The notes beneath the pieces were generated by a model that searched no databases, was not told the DNA's origin, and saw only the letters and a program-made list of their open reading frames with translations. DNA of 64,000 bases. Origin: Lewinella sp. IMCC34191. GTDB lineage: Bacteria; Bacteroidota; Bacteroidia; Chitinophagales; Saprospiraceae. This document shows positions 16,203 through 23,854 of this stretch, one piece after another; position 1 is the stretch's first letter; each line of letters begins with the position of its first letter. The stretch spans positions 62,001 to 126,000 of the forward strand of contig NZ_QNQZ01000005.1 in NCBI RefSeq assembly GCF_003390935.1, read 5' to 3'. A program made the translations under genes and the position numbers.

Positions 16203-17522
16203 CTAAACGGAACCCAGTACCCGACAGTTGTCTTCCGTAATTACAACATTGTCTTCCAGGCGAATACCTCCGAAATTACGGTAATCTTCCAGGGCGTCGT
16301 AGTTGATGAAATCCTTGTGTAGCCCGTCGGCTTTCCACTGGTCGATCAGTCTCGGGATAAAGTAGATGCCCGGCTCCACGGTAATGGTGAAACCCGCCTG
16401 TAGCCGCCGCCCCAGGCGCAGATTGCGGGTGCCGAACTGGTCGCTGCGCTGCACCGTATTATCGTAGCCAACATAATCCTCGCCCAGATCCTCCATGTCG
16501 TGGACGTCCAGGCCGATCATATGCCCCAGCCCGTGCGGGTAAAAAAGCGCGTGCGCGCCGGCCGCTACCGCCTCCCCGATGTCGCCCTTCATCAGGCCCA
16601 GGTCCTTGAGCCCTTCGGTGATGATGCGGGCCGAGAGGTCATGAATGTCCCGGTACGGGACGCCGGGCCGGAGAGCCCGTATACACTGAACTTTTGCCAT
16701 TTCGACCGTCTCGTAGATCGGCCTTTGCTTGTCGGAGAGGTTCCCCCCGATTGGGAAGGTTCGCGTGATGTCTCCGGCGTAACCGGTCTCGGTTTCCGCC
16801 CCCGCGTCTACGAGCAGGAGATCCCCGCGCTTCAGCTCGTTGCCGTGGTAGTGATTGTGTAGGATGTGGCCGTTGCGGGTTACGATGGCCGGATAGGCCA
16901 GCCGTCCGCCAGCGCTAATGGCGATGCCCTCAATCAGGCCTGCAACGGAAGCTTCGGTCATGCCAGTCTTCGCGGTATCGCGGGCCGCGGCGTGCATCCG
17001 CATGCTCGTGAAGACGGCCTTATCCATCTCCGCGATCTCCTTCTCCGTCTTTATCGACCGTTGCGCCACCACCCCTCGTATGAGCGGCACGCTGGGCTGA
17101 TCGCAGTGCCCTACCCAGTCCCGCAGTCGTTCGCGGCGGGATTCCCGGTACGGAGGCAGATAGTGTACCTCATTCGCTTTGGCCAGATCGCTACGTAGCT
17201 TCTCCAGGCTTCCGCCGTAGGTCATGCTGCAGTCCTTCGCCAGGTCCGCGACTTGCGGTTGCTCGCCCATCCACACGATGTCGTCGAGGGTAAAGTCATC
17301 GCCGTAGAGGGTTCCCTCCCCCGTTGCGGCATCCACGGTGAGCACCAGGTTCGGGCAGTTATAGCCGCAGAAGTAGCGGAAATTGGAATCCTGCCGGAAG
17401 GGATAGGTGTTCCCGTGGTAATTCATATGGGCCTCCCCGTTGGCCGGCAACAGGATCAGGCCGGAAGAAACGGCCTCGGCTAACCGTCTGCGACGGGCGG
17501 TATAGGTTCTGGCTGAAAACAT
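16203..17522 (-). CDS. pepP: Xaa-Pro aminopeptidase (M24B family)
   Basis: A 439-residue cytosolic di-metal peptidase that removes an N-terminal residue preceding proline. The N-terminal creatinase-like domain begins RTYTARRRRLAEAVSSGLILLPA. The metal ligands of the pita-bread domain are present: LLLVDAGAE and YAGDITRTFP (two Asp), HGLGHMIGLDVHD (His), ITVEPGIYF (Glu) and GIRLEDNVVIT (Glu). The length matches aminopeptidase P. A dispersed repeat lies right before its start, and a TPR gene follows on the same strand. Confidence 0.93.
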   Translation of the reverse strand: MFSARTYTARRRRLAEAVSSGLILLPANGEAHMNYHGNTYPFRQDSNFRYFCGYNCPNLVLTVDAATGEGTLYGDDFTLDDIVWMGEQPQVADLAKDCSMTYGGSLEKLRSDLAKANEVHYLPPYRESRRERLRDWVGHCDQPSVPLIRGVVAQRSIKTEKEIAEMDKAVFTSMRMHAAARDTAKTGMTEASVAGLIEGIAISAGGRLAYPAIVTRNGHILHNHYHGNELKRGDLLLVDAGAETETGYAGDITRTFPIGGNLSDKQRPIYETVEMAKVQCIRALRPGVPYRDIHDLSARIITEGLKDLGLMKGDIGEAVAAGAHALFYPHGLGHMIGLDVHDMEDLGEDYVGYDNTVQRSDQFGTRNLRLGRRLQAGFTITVEPGIYFIPRLIDQWKADGLHKDFINYDALEDYRNFGGIRLEDNVVITEDNCRVLGSV

Positions 17523-17839
17523 AATAGGTGCTTTGGCGGCGGAGCGCAGGTGTAAGGTAAGTTGGGAACCGGCAATAGAAGTCGATATCCGGGTCCCTAA
17601 TGATTGACTCGCTAAATACGAGCGTTACAACGCCAAATTGGCGAATGGGTTAGCAAATGGAAGCGCGAACGGGCAAAATGCTTAGACTTACCGCGCCCCA
17701 TCATGTCACTTCCACCTATCCCGCTTGTTCATAATCGTCGGATAACCGACCGCCGACATACCCGCGTAACCCGGTCCGGATTAACCTCTTCGCCCGTTGG
17801 GACGACAGAACCCCCCAAGGCGGCAGCCGTTGAAAGGAC
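17523..17839. other. Intergenic region between pepP and the helicase gene
   Basis: A 317-bp region between divergent genes. It holds the dispersed element at 17532-17552 and a small inverted repeat CGCCAAATTGGCG at 17631-17643. No coding sequence is credible here, since the frames that are open lack family similarity. Promoters for both flanking genes must lie here but no strong box was found. Confidence 0.5.
17532..17552 (+). repeat. Dispersed GCGGCGGAGCGCAGG element, copy 3
   Basis: Reads TTTGGCGGCGGAGCGCAGGT followed by G. It lies 9 nt upstream of the pepP start codon, so here it is at a gene 5' end rather than a 3' end. Confidence 0.6.
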
Positions 17840-20308
17840 GTGTCCGCCACTCCCCAACAAAATCTGCTGCGCCGCGGCAACGACTGGTTCACCCATCAGG
17901 GTTGGTCCGTATTTCCTTTCCAGCGCCAAGCCTGGCAAGCTTACCTGGACGGCAAGAGCGGCCTGGTCAACGCCCCGACGGGCAGTGGCAAGACCTACTC
18001 CCTCATCATTCCCATCCTCCTGGAGTTCCTGGCGGAGCATCCCGACGACCCTGGAAAGGCTAATAACGGTCTGCGGGCCGTCTGGCTCACCCCCATCCGT
18101 GCCCTGACCCGGGAAATTCAGATGGCCGCCGAGAGCGCGATCGAAGATTTGGGCATGAAGTGGCGCGTGGGTATCCGCTCCGGCGACACCAGTAGCTCGG
18201 ACCGGACCAAACAGCGCAGTAAGCCGCCGGAAATTCTCATCACTACCCCCGAGAGCCTTCACCTGCTCATGGCCAGCAAGGGCTACGAGAAGTTCTTCGG
18301 CGACCTTCGGGTCCTGGTTTCCGACGAGTGGCACGAACTCATCGGCACCAAGCGTGGCGTGCTGGTCGAACTCGCTCTGAGCCGCCTGCGGGCCATCCGG
18401 GGTCCGGCCTTCCGCACCTGGGGCATCTCCGCCACCATCGGTAATATGGAAGAAGCCCTGGACGTGCTCGTTCCCGCCCATACCGCCGAACACCGTACCA
18501 TCGTCCGCGCCGGCCACGCGAAGGAAACGCAGATGATCACCGTTCTGCCCGACGAGATCGAAACCTTTCCCTGGGCGGGGCACCTCGGCATCAAGCTGCT
18601 CGAAAAGGTCATCCCGATCATCTATTCTTCGGGCTCCACGCTGATCTTCACCAACACCCGCAGCCAGTGCGAGATCTGGTACCAGCGCCTGCTCGATGCG
18701 GACCCCGAGCTATCGGGGGCCATCGCCATGCACCATGGCAGCATTAGCCGGGAGCTGCGCGACTGGGTCGAGGATGCCCTCCATGAGGGAACACTGAAGG
18801 CCGTCGTCTGCACCTCCAGTCTCGACCTGGGGGTCGACTTCCGTCCCGTCGAAACCATCGTGCAGATCGGCAGCCCGAAGGGCGTAGCCCGCTTCCTGCA
18901 ACGCGCCGGCCGCAGCGGTCACCAGCCGGGGGCCACGTCGACTATTCATTTCGTGCCCACCCACAGCATGGAATTGCTGGAGGCATCGGCCCTGCGTCGC
19001 TGCATGGAAGGCGGGGTGATCGAGAGCCGCATTCCCTACATCCGCAGTTTCGACGTGCTGGTCCAGTACCTGGTCACCCTGGCGGTGAGCGGGGGTTTTC
19101 GACGCGATGAGGTGCTGCGAGAGGTCCGCGGCACCTTCTGCTACGCCTCCATCTCCGACGAGGAGTTCGCCTGGTGCCTGGACTTCATCACCACCGGCGG
19201 CAACAGCCTCGGGGCCTACGACGAGTATCATAAAGTGATTCGCGACGAGGACGGCGTCTACAAAGTCGAAAGCCGGAAGGTCGCCACCATGCACCGCATG
19301 AGTATTGGCGCGATCGTGAGCGAAACCACGCTGACCATCAAGTACATGAGCGGTGGGTACATCGGCAGTATCGAGGAATATTTCATCTCCAGCCTCAAGC
19401 CCGGCGATACCTTCTGGTTTGCCGGCCGCAGCCTGAAGTTCGTCAAGGTGAAGGGCAACGACGCGCTGGTGAAGCGGAGTAACGCGAAGAAGGGGAAAGT
19501 ACCCAGCTGGCGCGGGGGAAGGATGCAGCTATCGAGCCAGTTGAGCGAGTTCCTCCGGCTAGCCATGGGCGAGCTGAAGCGGGAAGACTACCACGACCCC
19601 GAGCTCCTTAAACTCGCCCCCCTGCGCGACATCCAGGTGAAGCGCAGCGCCGTGCCCGCCCCCGATGAACTACTCATCGAGTACTTCCACGACCGCGAGG
19701 GCTGGCACCTGGTCGTCTATCCCTGCGAGGGCCGGGGCATCCACGAAGGCCTGGCCTCCCTGATCGCCTACCGCATCAGTCAGTTCGCCCCCCTCACCTT
19801 CACCATCGCCATGAACGACTACGGCTTCGAGCTCCTCAGCGATCAGCCAATCCCCATCGAGGAGGCCCTGGGCAGCGACCTCTTCAACGTCACCGAACTG
19901 AATGCCGACCTGAATGCCGGCATCAATGCTACGGAGATGGCCCGCCGCCGTTTCCGCGACATCGCCGCCATCGCGGGTCTCATCTTCAAGGGATACCCCG
20001 GCAAACACAAAAAGGAGAAGCACCTCCAGAGCGGTTCCCAGCTCTTCTTCGACGTCTTCAGCGACTACGAGCCCAGCAACCTCCTCCTCCAGCAGGCCTA
20101 CGACGAGATCATGACCTTCCAACTGCAGGAGGCCCGCCTGCGCTCCGCCCTAGATCGCATCAACGCCCAGAAGATCCTCTTTCTCCAGCCCGAGAAAGCT
20201 ACCCCCTTCGGCTTCGCGCTCATCGTGGACCGGCTCCGGGAGCGCATCTCTTCCGAGAAGCTGGAGGACCGGATCAAGCGGATGCGGCTGGCTTTGGTGT
20301 GGGATTAG
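17840..20308 (+). CDS. Lhr-type DEXH-box helicase (ligase-associated DNA damage response type)
   Basis: An 822-residue superfamily-2 helicase. Motifs in order are FQRQAWQAYLDG (Q motif region), NAPTGSGKTYS (Walker A, near residue 45), WLTPIRALTRE (Ia), TTPESLHLL, SDEWHELIG (Walker B as DEWH), GISATIG (III), TNTRSQCEIWYQ (IV), CTSSLDLGVDF (V) and QRAGRSGHQPG (VI). This matches the helicase usually found with an ATP-dependent ligase and a phosphoesterase in bacterial repair operons. Those partners are not adjacent here. The start is GTG at 17840, just after an in-frame TGA and a GAAAGGA ribosome-binding-like site. Confidence 0.92.
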   Translation: MSATPQQNLLRRGNDWFTHQGWSVFPFQRQAWQAYLDGKSGLVNAPTGSGKTYSLIIPILLEFLAEHPDDPGKANNGLRAVWLTPIRALTREIQMAAESAIEDLGMKWRVGIRSGDTSSSDRTKQRSKPPEILITTPESLHLLMASKGYEKFFGDLRVLVSDEWHELIGTKRGVLVELALSRLRAIRGPAFRTWGISATIGNMEEALDVLVPAHTAEHRTIVRAGHAKETQMITVLPDEIETFPWAGHLGIKLLEKVIPIIYSSGSTLIFTNTRSQCEIWYQRLLDADPELSGAIAMHHGSISRELRDWVEDALHEGTLKAVVCTSSLDLGVDFRPVETIVQIGSPKGVARFLQRAGRSGHQPGATSTIHFVPTHSMELLEASALRRCMEGGVIESRIPYIRSFDVLVQYLVTLAVSGGFRRDEVLREVRGTFCYASISDEEFAWCLDFITTGGNSLGAYDEYHKVIRDEDGVYKVESRKVATMHRMSIGAIVSETTLTIKYMSGGYIGSIEEYFISSLKPGDTFWFAGRSLKFVKVKGNDALVKRSNAKKGKVPSWRGGRMQLSSQLSEFLRLAMGELKREDYHDPELLKLAPLRDIQVKRSAVPAPDELLIEYFHDREGWHLVVYPCEGRGIHEGLASLIAYRISQFAPLTFTIAMNDYGFELLSDQPIPIEEALGSDLFNVTELNADLNAGINATEMARRRFRDIAAIAGLIFKGYPGKHKKEKHLQSGSQLFFDVFSDYEPSNLLLQQAYDEIMTFQLQEARLRSALDRINAQKILFLQPEKATPFGFALIVDRLRERISSEKLEDRIKRMRLALVWD

Positions 20309-20320
20309 GTTCGTCCGCCA

Positions 20321-21229
20321 TCAGGTAAACGTAGCCCGAAACTGCATCGGTGACATACTCGTTTTCGCCTTAAAGAGCTTGCTGAAGGAAGGCAAATGCT
20401 CAAAGCCCATTTCGTACGCGATCTCGCTCACGGTAAGGTTGGTGGTGGATAAGCGTTCCTTCGCCCGCTCGATCAGCTTTTCGTGGATGTGTTGCTGCGT
20501 ATTCCGCCCGGTCAGGGCCCGCAACAGGCTGCTCAGGTAACTTGGCGAGAGGTGAAGCGCATCGGCGACGTACTGCACCGTGGGCAGTCCCCGTTCGATC
20601 AGATCGTCCCGCAGAAAGTAGTCCTGCAGTAGACGCTCCAACCGTTCGAGTACCTCGTGGCTCGACTTTTCCCGCGTGATGAATTGCCGCTGGTAGAAGC
20701 GGTCGGCGTAGGTCAGCAGGACCTCCAGGTGCGCGCTGATGATCTGCTTGCTGAACTTGTCGGTACGGGCCAGATACTCCCGCCGGATGTTCTCCACGAC
20801 CCCGTTGACGACGCTTTCTTCCTGCGGCGAAAGGAACAGGCCGTGGTGCAGGGAGTAATCCCAGAAATCGTAGCGGTTGATGGTGCCGGCCAGGGGAGTA
20901 TTCCAGAGAAAGTCCGGGTGGATCAGGATGACCCACCCGGAATTCTTTGTCTCCCCCGCCCCGGCATCGAAAGTCTGGGTCAGGACCTGGTTGGGCGCCA
21001 GGAACGACATGATGCCCTCGTCAAAGTCGAACGGCTGCTGCCCGTATTGGACATGCACGTGCTCCATACGCTTGACGGAAATCGTGTAGAAGCCCAGTAC
21101 CAGGTTTTCCGGATCGTGGCTGTCCGGAACGGGTACCGTAGCCACGTCAATCACGCTGAGGAGCGGATGATGGGGCGGGGGCAGTTTCCTGAATCGGTGA
21201 AATGCACTGATGGTCTTAATCGTCTGCAT
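20321..21229 (-). CDS. AraC-family transcriptional regulator
   Basis: A regulator of about 302 residues with a C-terminal double helix-turn-helix (about residues 200-300): LPTVQYVADALHLSPSYLSSL and then LTVSEIAYEMGFEHLPSFSKLF. These are typical of AraC DNA-binding domains. The N-terminal part (cupin-like) would sense an unknown ligand. It starts at 21229 (MQTIKTISAF), overlapping the end of the oxidoreductase gene by 14 nt on the same strand. The two are therefore translationally linked, and this regulator probably controls the oxidoreductase or its own operon. Confidence 0.9.
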   Translation of the reverse strand: MQTIKTISAFHRFRKLPPPHHPLLSVIDVATVPVPDSHDPENLVLGFYTISVKRMEHVHVQYGQQPFDFDEGIMSFLAPNQVLTQTFDAGAGETKNSGWVILIHPDFLWNTPLAGTINRYDFWDYSLHHGLFLSPQEESVVNGVVENIRREYLARTDKFSKQIISAHLEVLLTYADRFYQRQFITREKSSHEVLERLERLLQDYFLRDDLIERGLPTVQYVADALHLSPSYLSSLLRALTGRNTQQHIHEKLIERAKERLSTTNLTVSEIAYEMGFEHLPSFSKLFKAKTSMSPMQFRATFT

Positions 21230-22199
21230 GGGCGAATACCTTGTCAACTACCTGTAGCACCAGTTTGCCGCGCACGTGCCAGGACTCGCTCTCGCGGTGG
21301 GCTTCGGCTACTTCTTCCAGGGGGAAAACCCGGGCTACGGGCACTTTGACTTTACCCGAGTCAATTAATTCGGCGATTTCTTCCAGCCATTCGCCGCGGG
21401 CCTCATTACTGTAGGCTTCTCCGGTAGCGTGCTTGGCCGCCAGGGCTTCCTTTACTTCCTCGTCGAAGGGGTGATCCACGTTGGCGGTAACAAAGATGCC
21501 ACCCTGCCGAAGCACTTGCACCGCTTTCAGCCGTTCCCGGTTGTCGCGCAGCGGCGAGGCCTCCAGTACAACGTCGATGTCCTGCAGCAATTCCTCAAAC
21601 TGCTGGGTTCGGTAGTCGATCACTTCGTTGGCCCCTAGTTGCCGGACGTAGTCCAGATTCGCATTGGAGGCCATACCGATCACGTAGGCGCCTTTCGCTT
21701 TGGCAAACTGCACCGCGAAGCTGCCCACTCCGCCCGAAGCACCCTGTACCAGGATGCGCTGACCGGCCTGCAATTTGCCACACTTGAATATACCCGTCCA
21801 GGCCGTCAAGCCCGCCAGGGGCACCGCGGCCGCGGTGGTGAAGTCGATCGTAGCGGGTTTGTGGGCGAACTGGCTGGCCCGGGAAACGAGGAACTCCGCA
21901 TAACTCCCGCCGGCGGGGAATTCGGGCTCGCCGTACACGGCGTCCCCCCTTTTGAAGCCGGTCACGTCACTGCCCACTTCTTCCACCACGCCCGCGGCAT
22001 CCCAGCCCAGCGTCATAGGTAATTTCAAGAACGGCCGCAGTACGTCGTTACCGCCCTCCCGGATTACCCAATCCGTCGGGTTGACGCCGCTGGCGTAGAC
22101 TTTTACCAGTATTTGGTCGGCGGCCGGGGCGGGGCGGTCTACCTCTTCTATTTTGAGCACCTCGGGTCCGCCAAATTCATGGATTCTTACCGCTTTCAT
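21216..22199 (-). CDS. NAD(P)H:quinone oxidoreductase-like medium-chain reductase
   Basis: A 327-residue protein of the zinc-independent quinone oxidoreductase group of medium-chain dehydrogenases. It has MKAVRIHEFGGPEVL at the start, ASGVNPTDWVIR, LGWDAAGVVEEVG and the cofactor-binding VQGASGGVGSFAVQFAKAKG of the Rossmann domain. The catalytic-zinc ligands of alcohol dehydrogenases are absent. It likely reduces quinones or activated alkenes with NADPH. The start is the ATG at 22199, since the reading frame continues upstream without family similarity. Its 3' end overlaps the AraC gene by 14 nt. Confidence 0.9.
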   Translation of the reverse strand: MKAVRIHEFGGPEVLKIEEVDRPAPAADQILVKVYASGVNPTDWVIREGGNDVLRPFLKLPMTLGWDAAGVVEEVGSDVTGFKRGDAVYGEPEFPAGGSYAEFLVSRASQFAHKPATIDFTTAAAVPLAGLTAWTGIFKCGKLQAGQRILVQGASGGVGSFAVQFAKAKGAYVIGMASNANLDYVRQLGANEVIDYRTQQFEELLQDIDVVLEASPLRDNRERLKAVQVLRQGGIFVTANVDHPFDEEVKEALAAKHATGEAYSNEARGEWLEEIAELIDSGKVKVPVARVFPLEEVAEAHRESESWHVRGKLVLQVVDKVFAHADD

Positions 22200-22510
22200 C
22201 TTATGCTGTATTGGTTTGTACCGCAAAGTTCCGGCCGGCGATTCGAGCGCAATTAGGCAAAACCACTTTTACTTTAGCCGAAACGGGTAGCTTCATCCGC
22301 ACCCGCCAGCTTCGTCCGCCGAACGGAGCGGTAGCGGCGTTCGTCTGCCGAAACGGGTAAATTATGACCGTATATATCGGGGCGGACACTTGTGGCGATG
22401 GTCCAATTTGTTGAGGTGGTCTGGAAACCTGGTTACCCGGTAAGACCGGGAGTAGAATTTGCGAAGCGTTAGCCCTGGGTAAGATTGGATCGTATACCCG
22501 AACTTGGAGC
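22200..22510. other. Intergenic region with a dispersed hairpin
   Basis: A 311-bp region between divergent genes. The word GCCGAAACGGGTA occurs twice (about 22278 and 22347). The main feature is a hairpin at 22311-22352 of the TCCGC/TCTGC family. No coding sequence was recognised. Confidence 0.5.
22311..22352 (+). repeat. TCCGC/TCTGC hairpin, copy A
   Basis: Outer stem TTCG/CGAA, internal loop TCCGC/TCTGC, inner stem CGAACG/CGTTCG, 12-nt loop. All stems are perfect. It belongs to the family also seen at 23237, 27982, 28088, 39646, 57324 and 57498, with different stem sequences. Confidence 0.7.
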
Positions 22511-23152
22511 ATGCAAAGTTTAGTCTACCTCCTGCTGCTCACCGGCGGTTGCCTTTTTTCGAACTGCCATGAGTCCACGGAAACGGACTACCTTATTTTC
22601 CTGCATAATCGATGGTTGGAGGAACATCGTATCGAGGAGCCCCACCCGGAACACGGGCGGGCTCAGCTACGGGAGATCGTTGCTGCTTTCCAGGCAGAAG
22701 GCTTTCAGGTAATCACGGAACAACGGCCGGCCGGCACGCAGGTACAAGCCTATGCCCGGCACGTGGTCGGCCAGATCGACAGCCTGATGGAGCTGGGCGT
22801 TGACCCCGGGCGCATCACGGTAGTCGGGACGTCAAAAGGGGGGCTAATAGCGGAACACGTATCCACCTACCTCGAGGAGCCGGAGATCCGGTATGTTTTT
22901 GTCGGGGCATCCTTTGCCAACGGACGACGGGATTTTCCGGACCTGCATTTCCACGGCCACGTACTGACCATCAATGAGGCATCGGATGAGGGGGCTGTCC
23001 CACTACGGGCACGCGTGGAGGAACAGGCGATGCCGGTCACCTCCTTCCGGGAGATACAACTGCATACCGGAAGGGGCCACGGTTTTCTGTTTGCTCCGAT
23101 GGTGGAATGGATCACTCCCGCCGTGGAATGGGCATCCGGGAATCATCGGTAG
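22511..23152 (+). CDS. Alpha/beta-hydrolase lipoprotein, function unknown
   Basis: A 213-residue exported protein. The signal peptide MQSLVYLLLLTGGC or the following LFSNC gives a lipobox. The mature part carries a nucleophile elbow GTSKGG (ITVVGTSKGGLIAE, near residue 108) and a late GRGHGFLF with the likely catalytic His, as in serine hydrolases. The acid residue is not certain. The substrate is unknown. The sequence EHGRAQLREIVAAFQAEGF is consistent with the early strands of the fold. It is a single gene, divergent from the oxidoreductase, followed by two dispersed repeats. Confidence 0.75.
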   Translation: MQSLVYLLLLTGGCLFSNCHESTETDYLIFLHNRWLEEHRIEEPHPEHGRAQLREIVAAFQAEGFQVITEQRPAGTQVQAYARHVVGQIDSLMELGVDPGRITVVGTSKGGLIAEHVSTYLEEPEIRYVFVGASFANGRRDFPDLHFHGHVLTINEASDEGAVPLRARVEEQAMPVTSFREIQLHTGRGHGFLFAPMVEWITPAVEWASGNHR

Positions 23153-23210
23153 TGGCCCGTTCTTGTTGGCTCGGACTGTTATGCCTGTCCCTTCGTCCCG
23201 AGCGTGTTTC

Positions 23211-23232
23211 TACCTGCGCTGCGCCGCCCAAA
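23211..23232 (-). repeat. Dispersed GCGGCGGAGCGCAGG element, copy 4
   Basis: A variant copy, reading GGGCGGCGCAGCGCAGGTA on the minus strand. It directly follows the hairpin at 23237-23275 when read from the lipoprotein gene, so the two repeat families sit head to tail. Confidence 0.55.
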
Positions 23233-23236
23233 ATAA

Positions 23237-23275
23237 CCACCTGGCAGACGAGCTACCGCTCGGCGGACCAGGTGG
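23237..23275 (-). repeat. TCCGC/TCTGC hairpin, copy B, terminator-like
   Basis: On the minus strand the outer stem is CCACCTGG/CCAGGTGG, the inner stem CGAGC/GCTCG and the loop GGTA. It is followed by TTATTTT. It lies 11 nt after the stop of the minus-strand lipoprotein gene (23286) and looks like a working intrinsic terminator for it. Its outer stem differs from copies C and F in both arms together. Confidence 0.65.
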
Positions 23276-23285
23276 CCACACCAGC

Positions 23286-23819
23286 TCACAAATTCCCGAA
23301 AGCCGCCACGGTCCATTCCAACCGTGCCTGTATGTTCTGTGAGGTGACGTTGAAGGGGGTAAGGACAAGTTCCATCCTCACCTCCTCGGCGCCCAGGAAG
23401 ACGTTGCGAAAGTTTTTCTGGCCGGGATTGAGGTCGATCACCTGCTGGCGGCGGCCGCCCAGGTCATCCACGCTGAAGAGGAGGTCGATGAAGGTGCAAT
23501 CCGTTTCGTTGACGGAGCAGACTCGCAGTTCGGCGCGCTCGATCTCCCGGAAGTCTTCGCCCGACAGGCTCACGATCCGCGCGCGCAGGCCGCCGACCAG
23601 GTCCACGTCCTCCGCGGAGAAGCCACTTGCATCCAGCCGGTCCTGGAAATTGGTGGTCATGCGGGGCTGCGCGACCACGAACGTCTGAAAGCCCGGCAGG
23701 CCCGCCGGAATGGTGAACTCTACCACCGGGTAGTTGATGTCGAACAGGCGGTCGCCCAGGTCGCTGCGGGGGCAACCGGCGAAAACCGTAACCAAAAGAA
23801 GCAGAAAAAGCACGCGCAT
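23286..23819 (-). CDS. Lipoprotein of unknown function
   Basis: A 177-residue protein with a signal peptide and lipobox VFAGC (Cys16). The rest is rich in beta-type sequence, with repeated hydrophobic/polar alternation (YPVVEFTIPAGLPGFQTFVV, RMELVLTPFNVTSQN). Two cysteines (VCSVNETDC) could form a disulfide. No family was recognised. It ends 35 nt before the start of the transcript region of the sorted protein upstream, on the same strand, so the two may be co-transcribed and act together at the surface. Confidence 0.65.
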   Translation of the reverse strand: MRVLFLLLLVTVFAGCPRSDLGDRLFDINYPVVEFTIPAGLPGFQTFVVAQPRMTTNFQDRLDASGFSAEDVDLVGGLRARIVSLSGEDFREIERAELRVCSVNETDCTFIDLLFSVDDLGGRRQQVIDLNPGQKNFRNVFLGAEEVRMELVLTPFNVTSQNIQARLEWTVAAFGNL

Positions 23820-23854
23820 CGAGTGGATGGATTTATCGAATCAGGGAAAGCCCG

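Noticed and set aside
17703-18107. Plus-strand open frame overlapping the helicase 5' end
   Set aside because: Another frame from the helicase with Arg/Ser/Pro-rich shadow composition. The helicase motifs are in the GTG-started frame.
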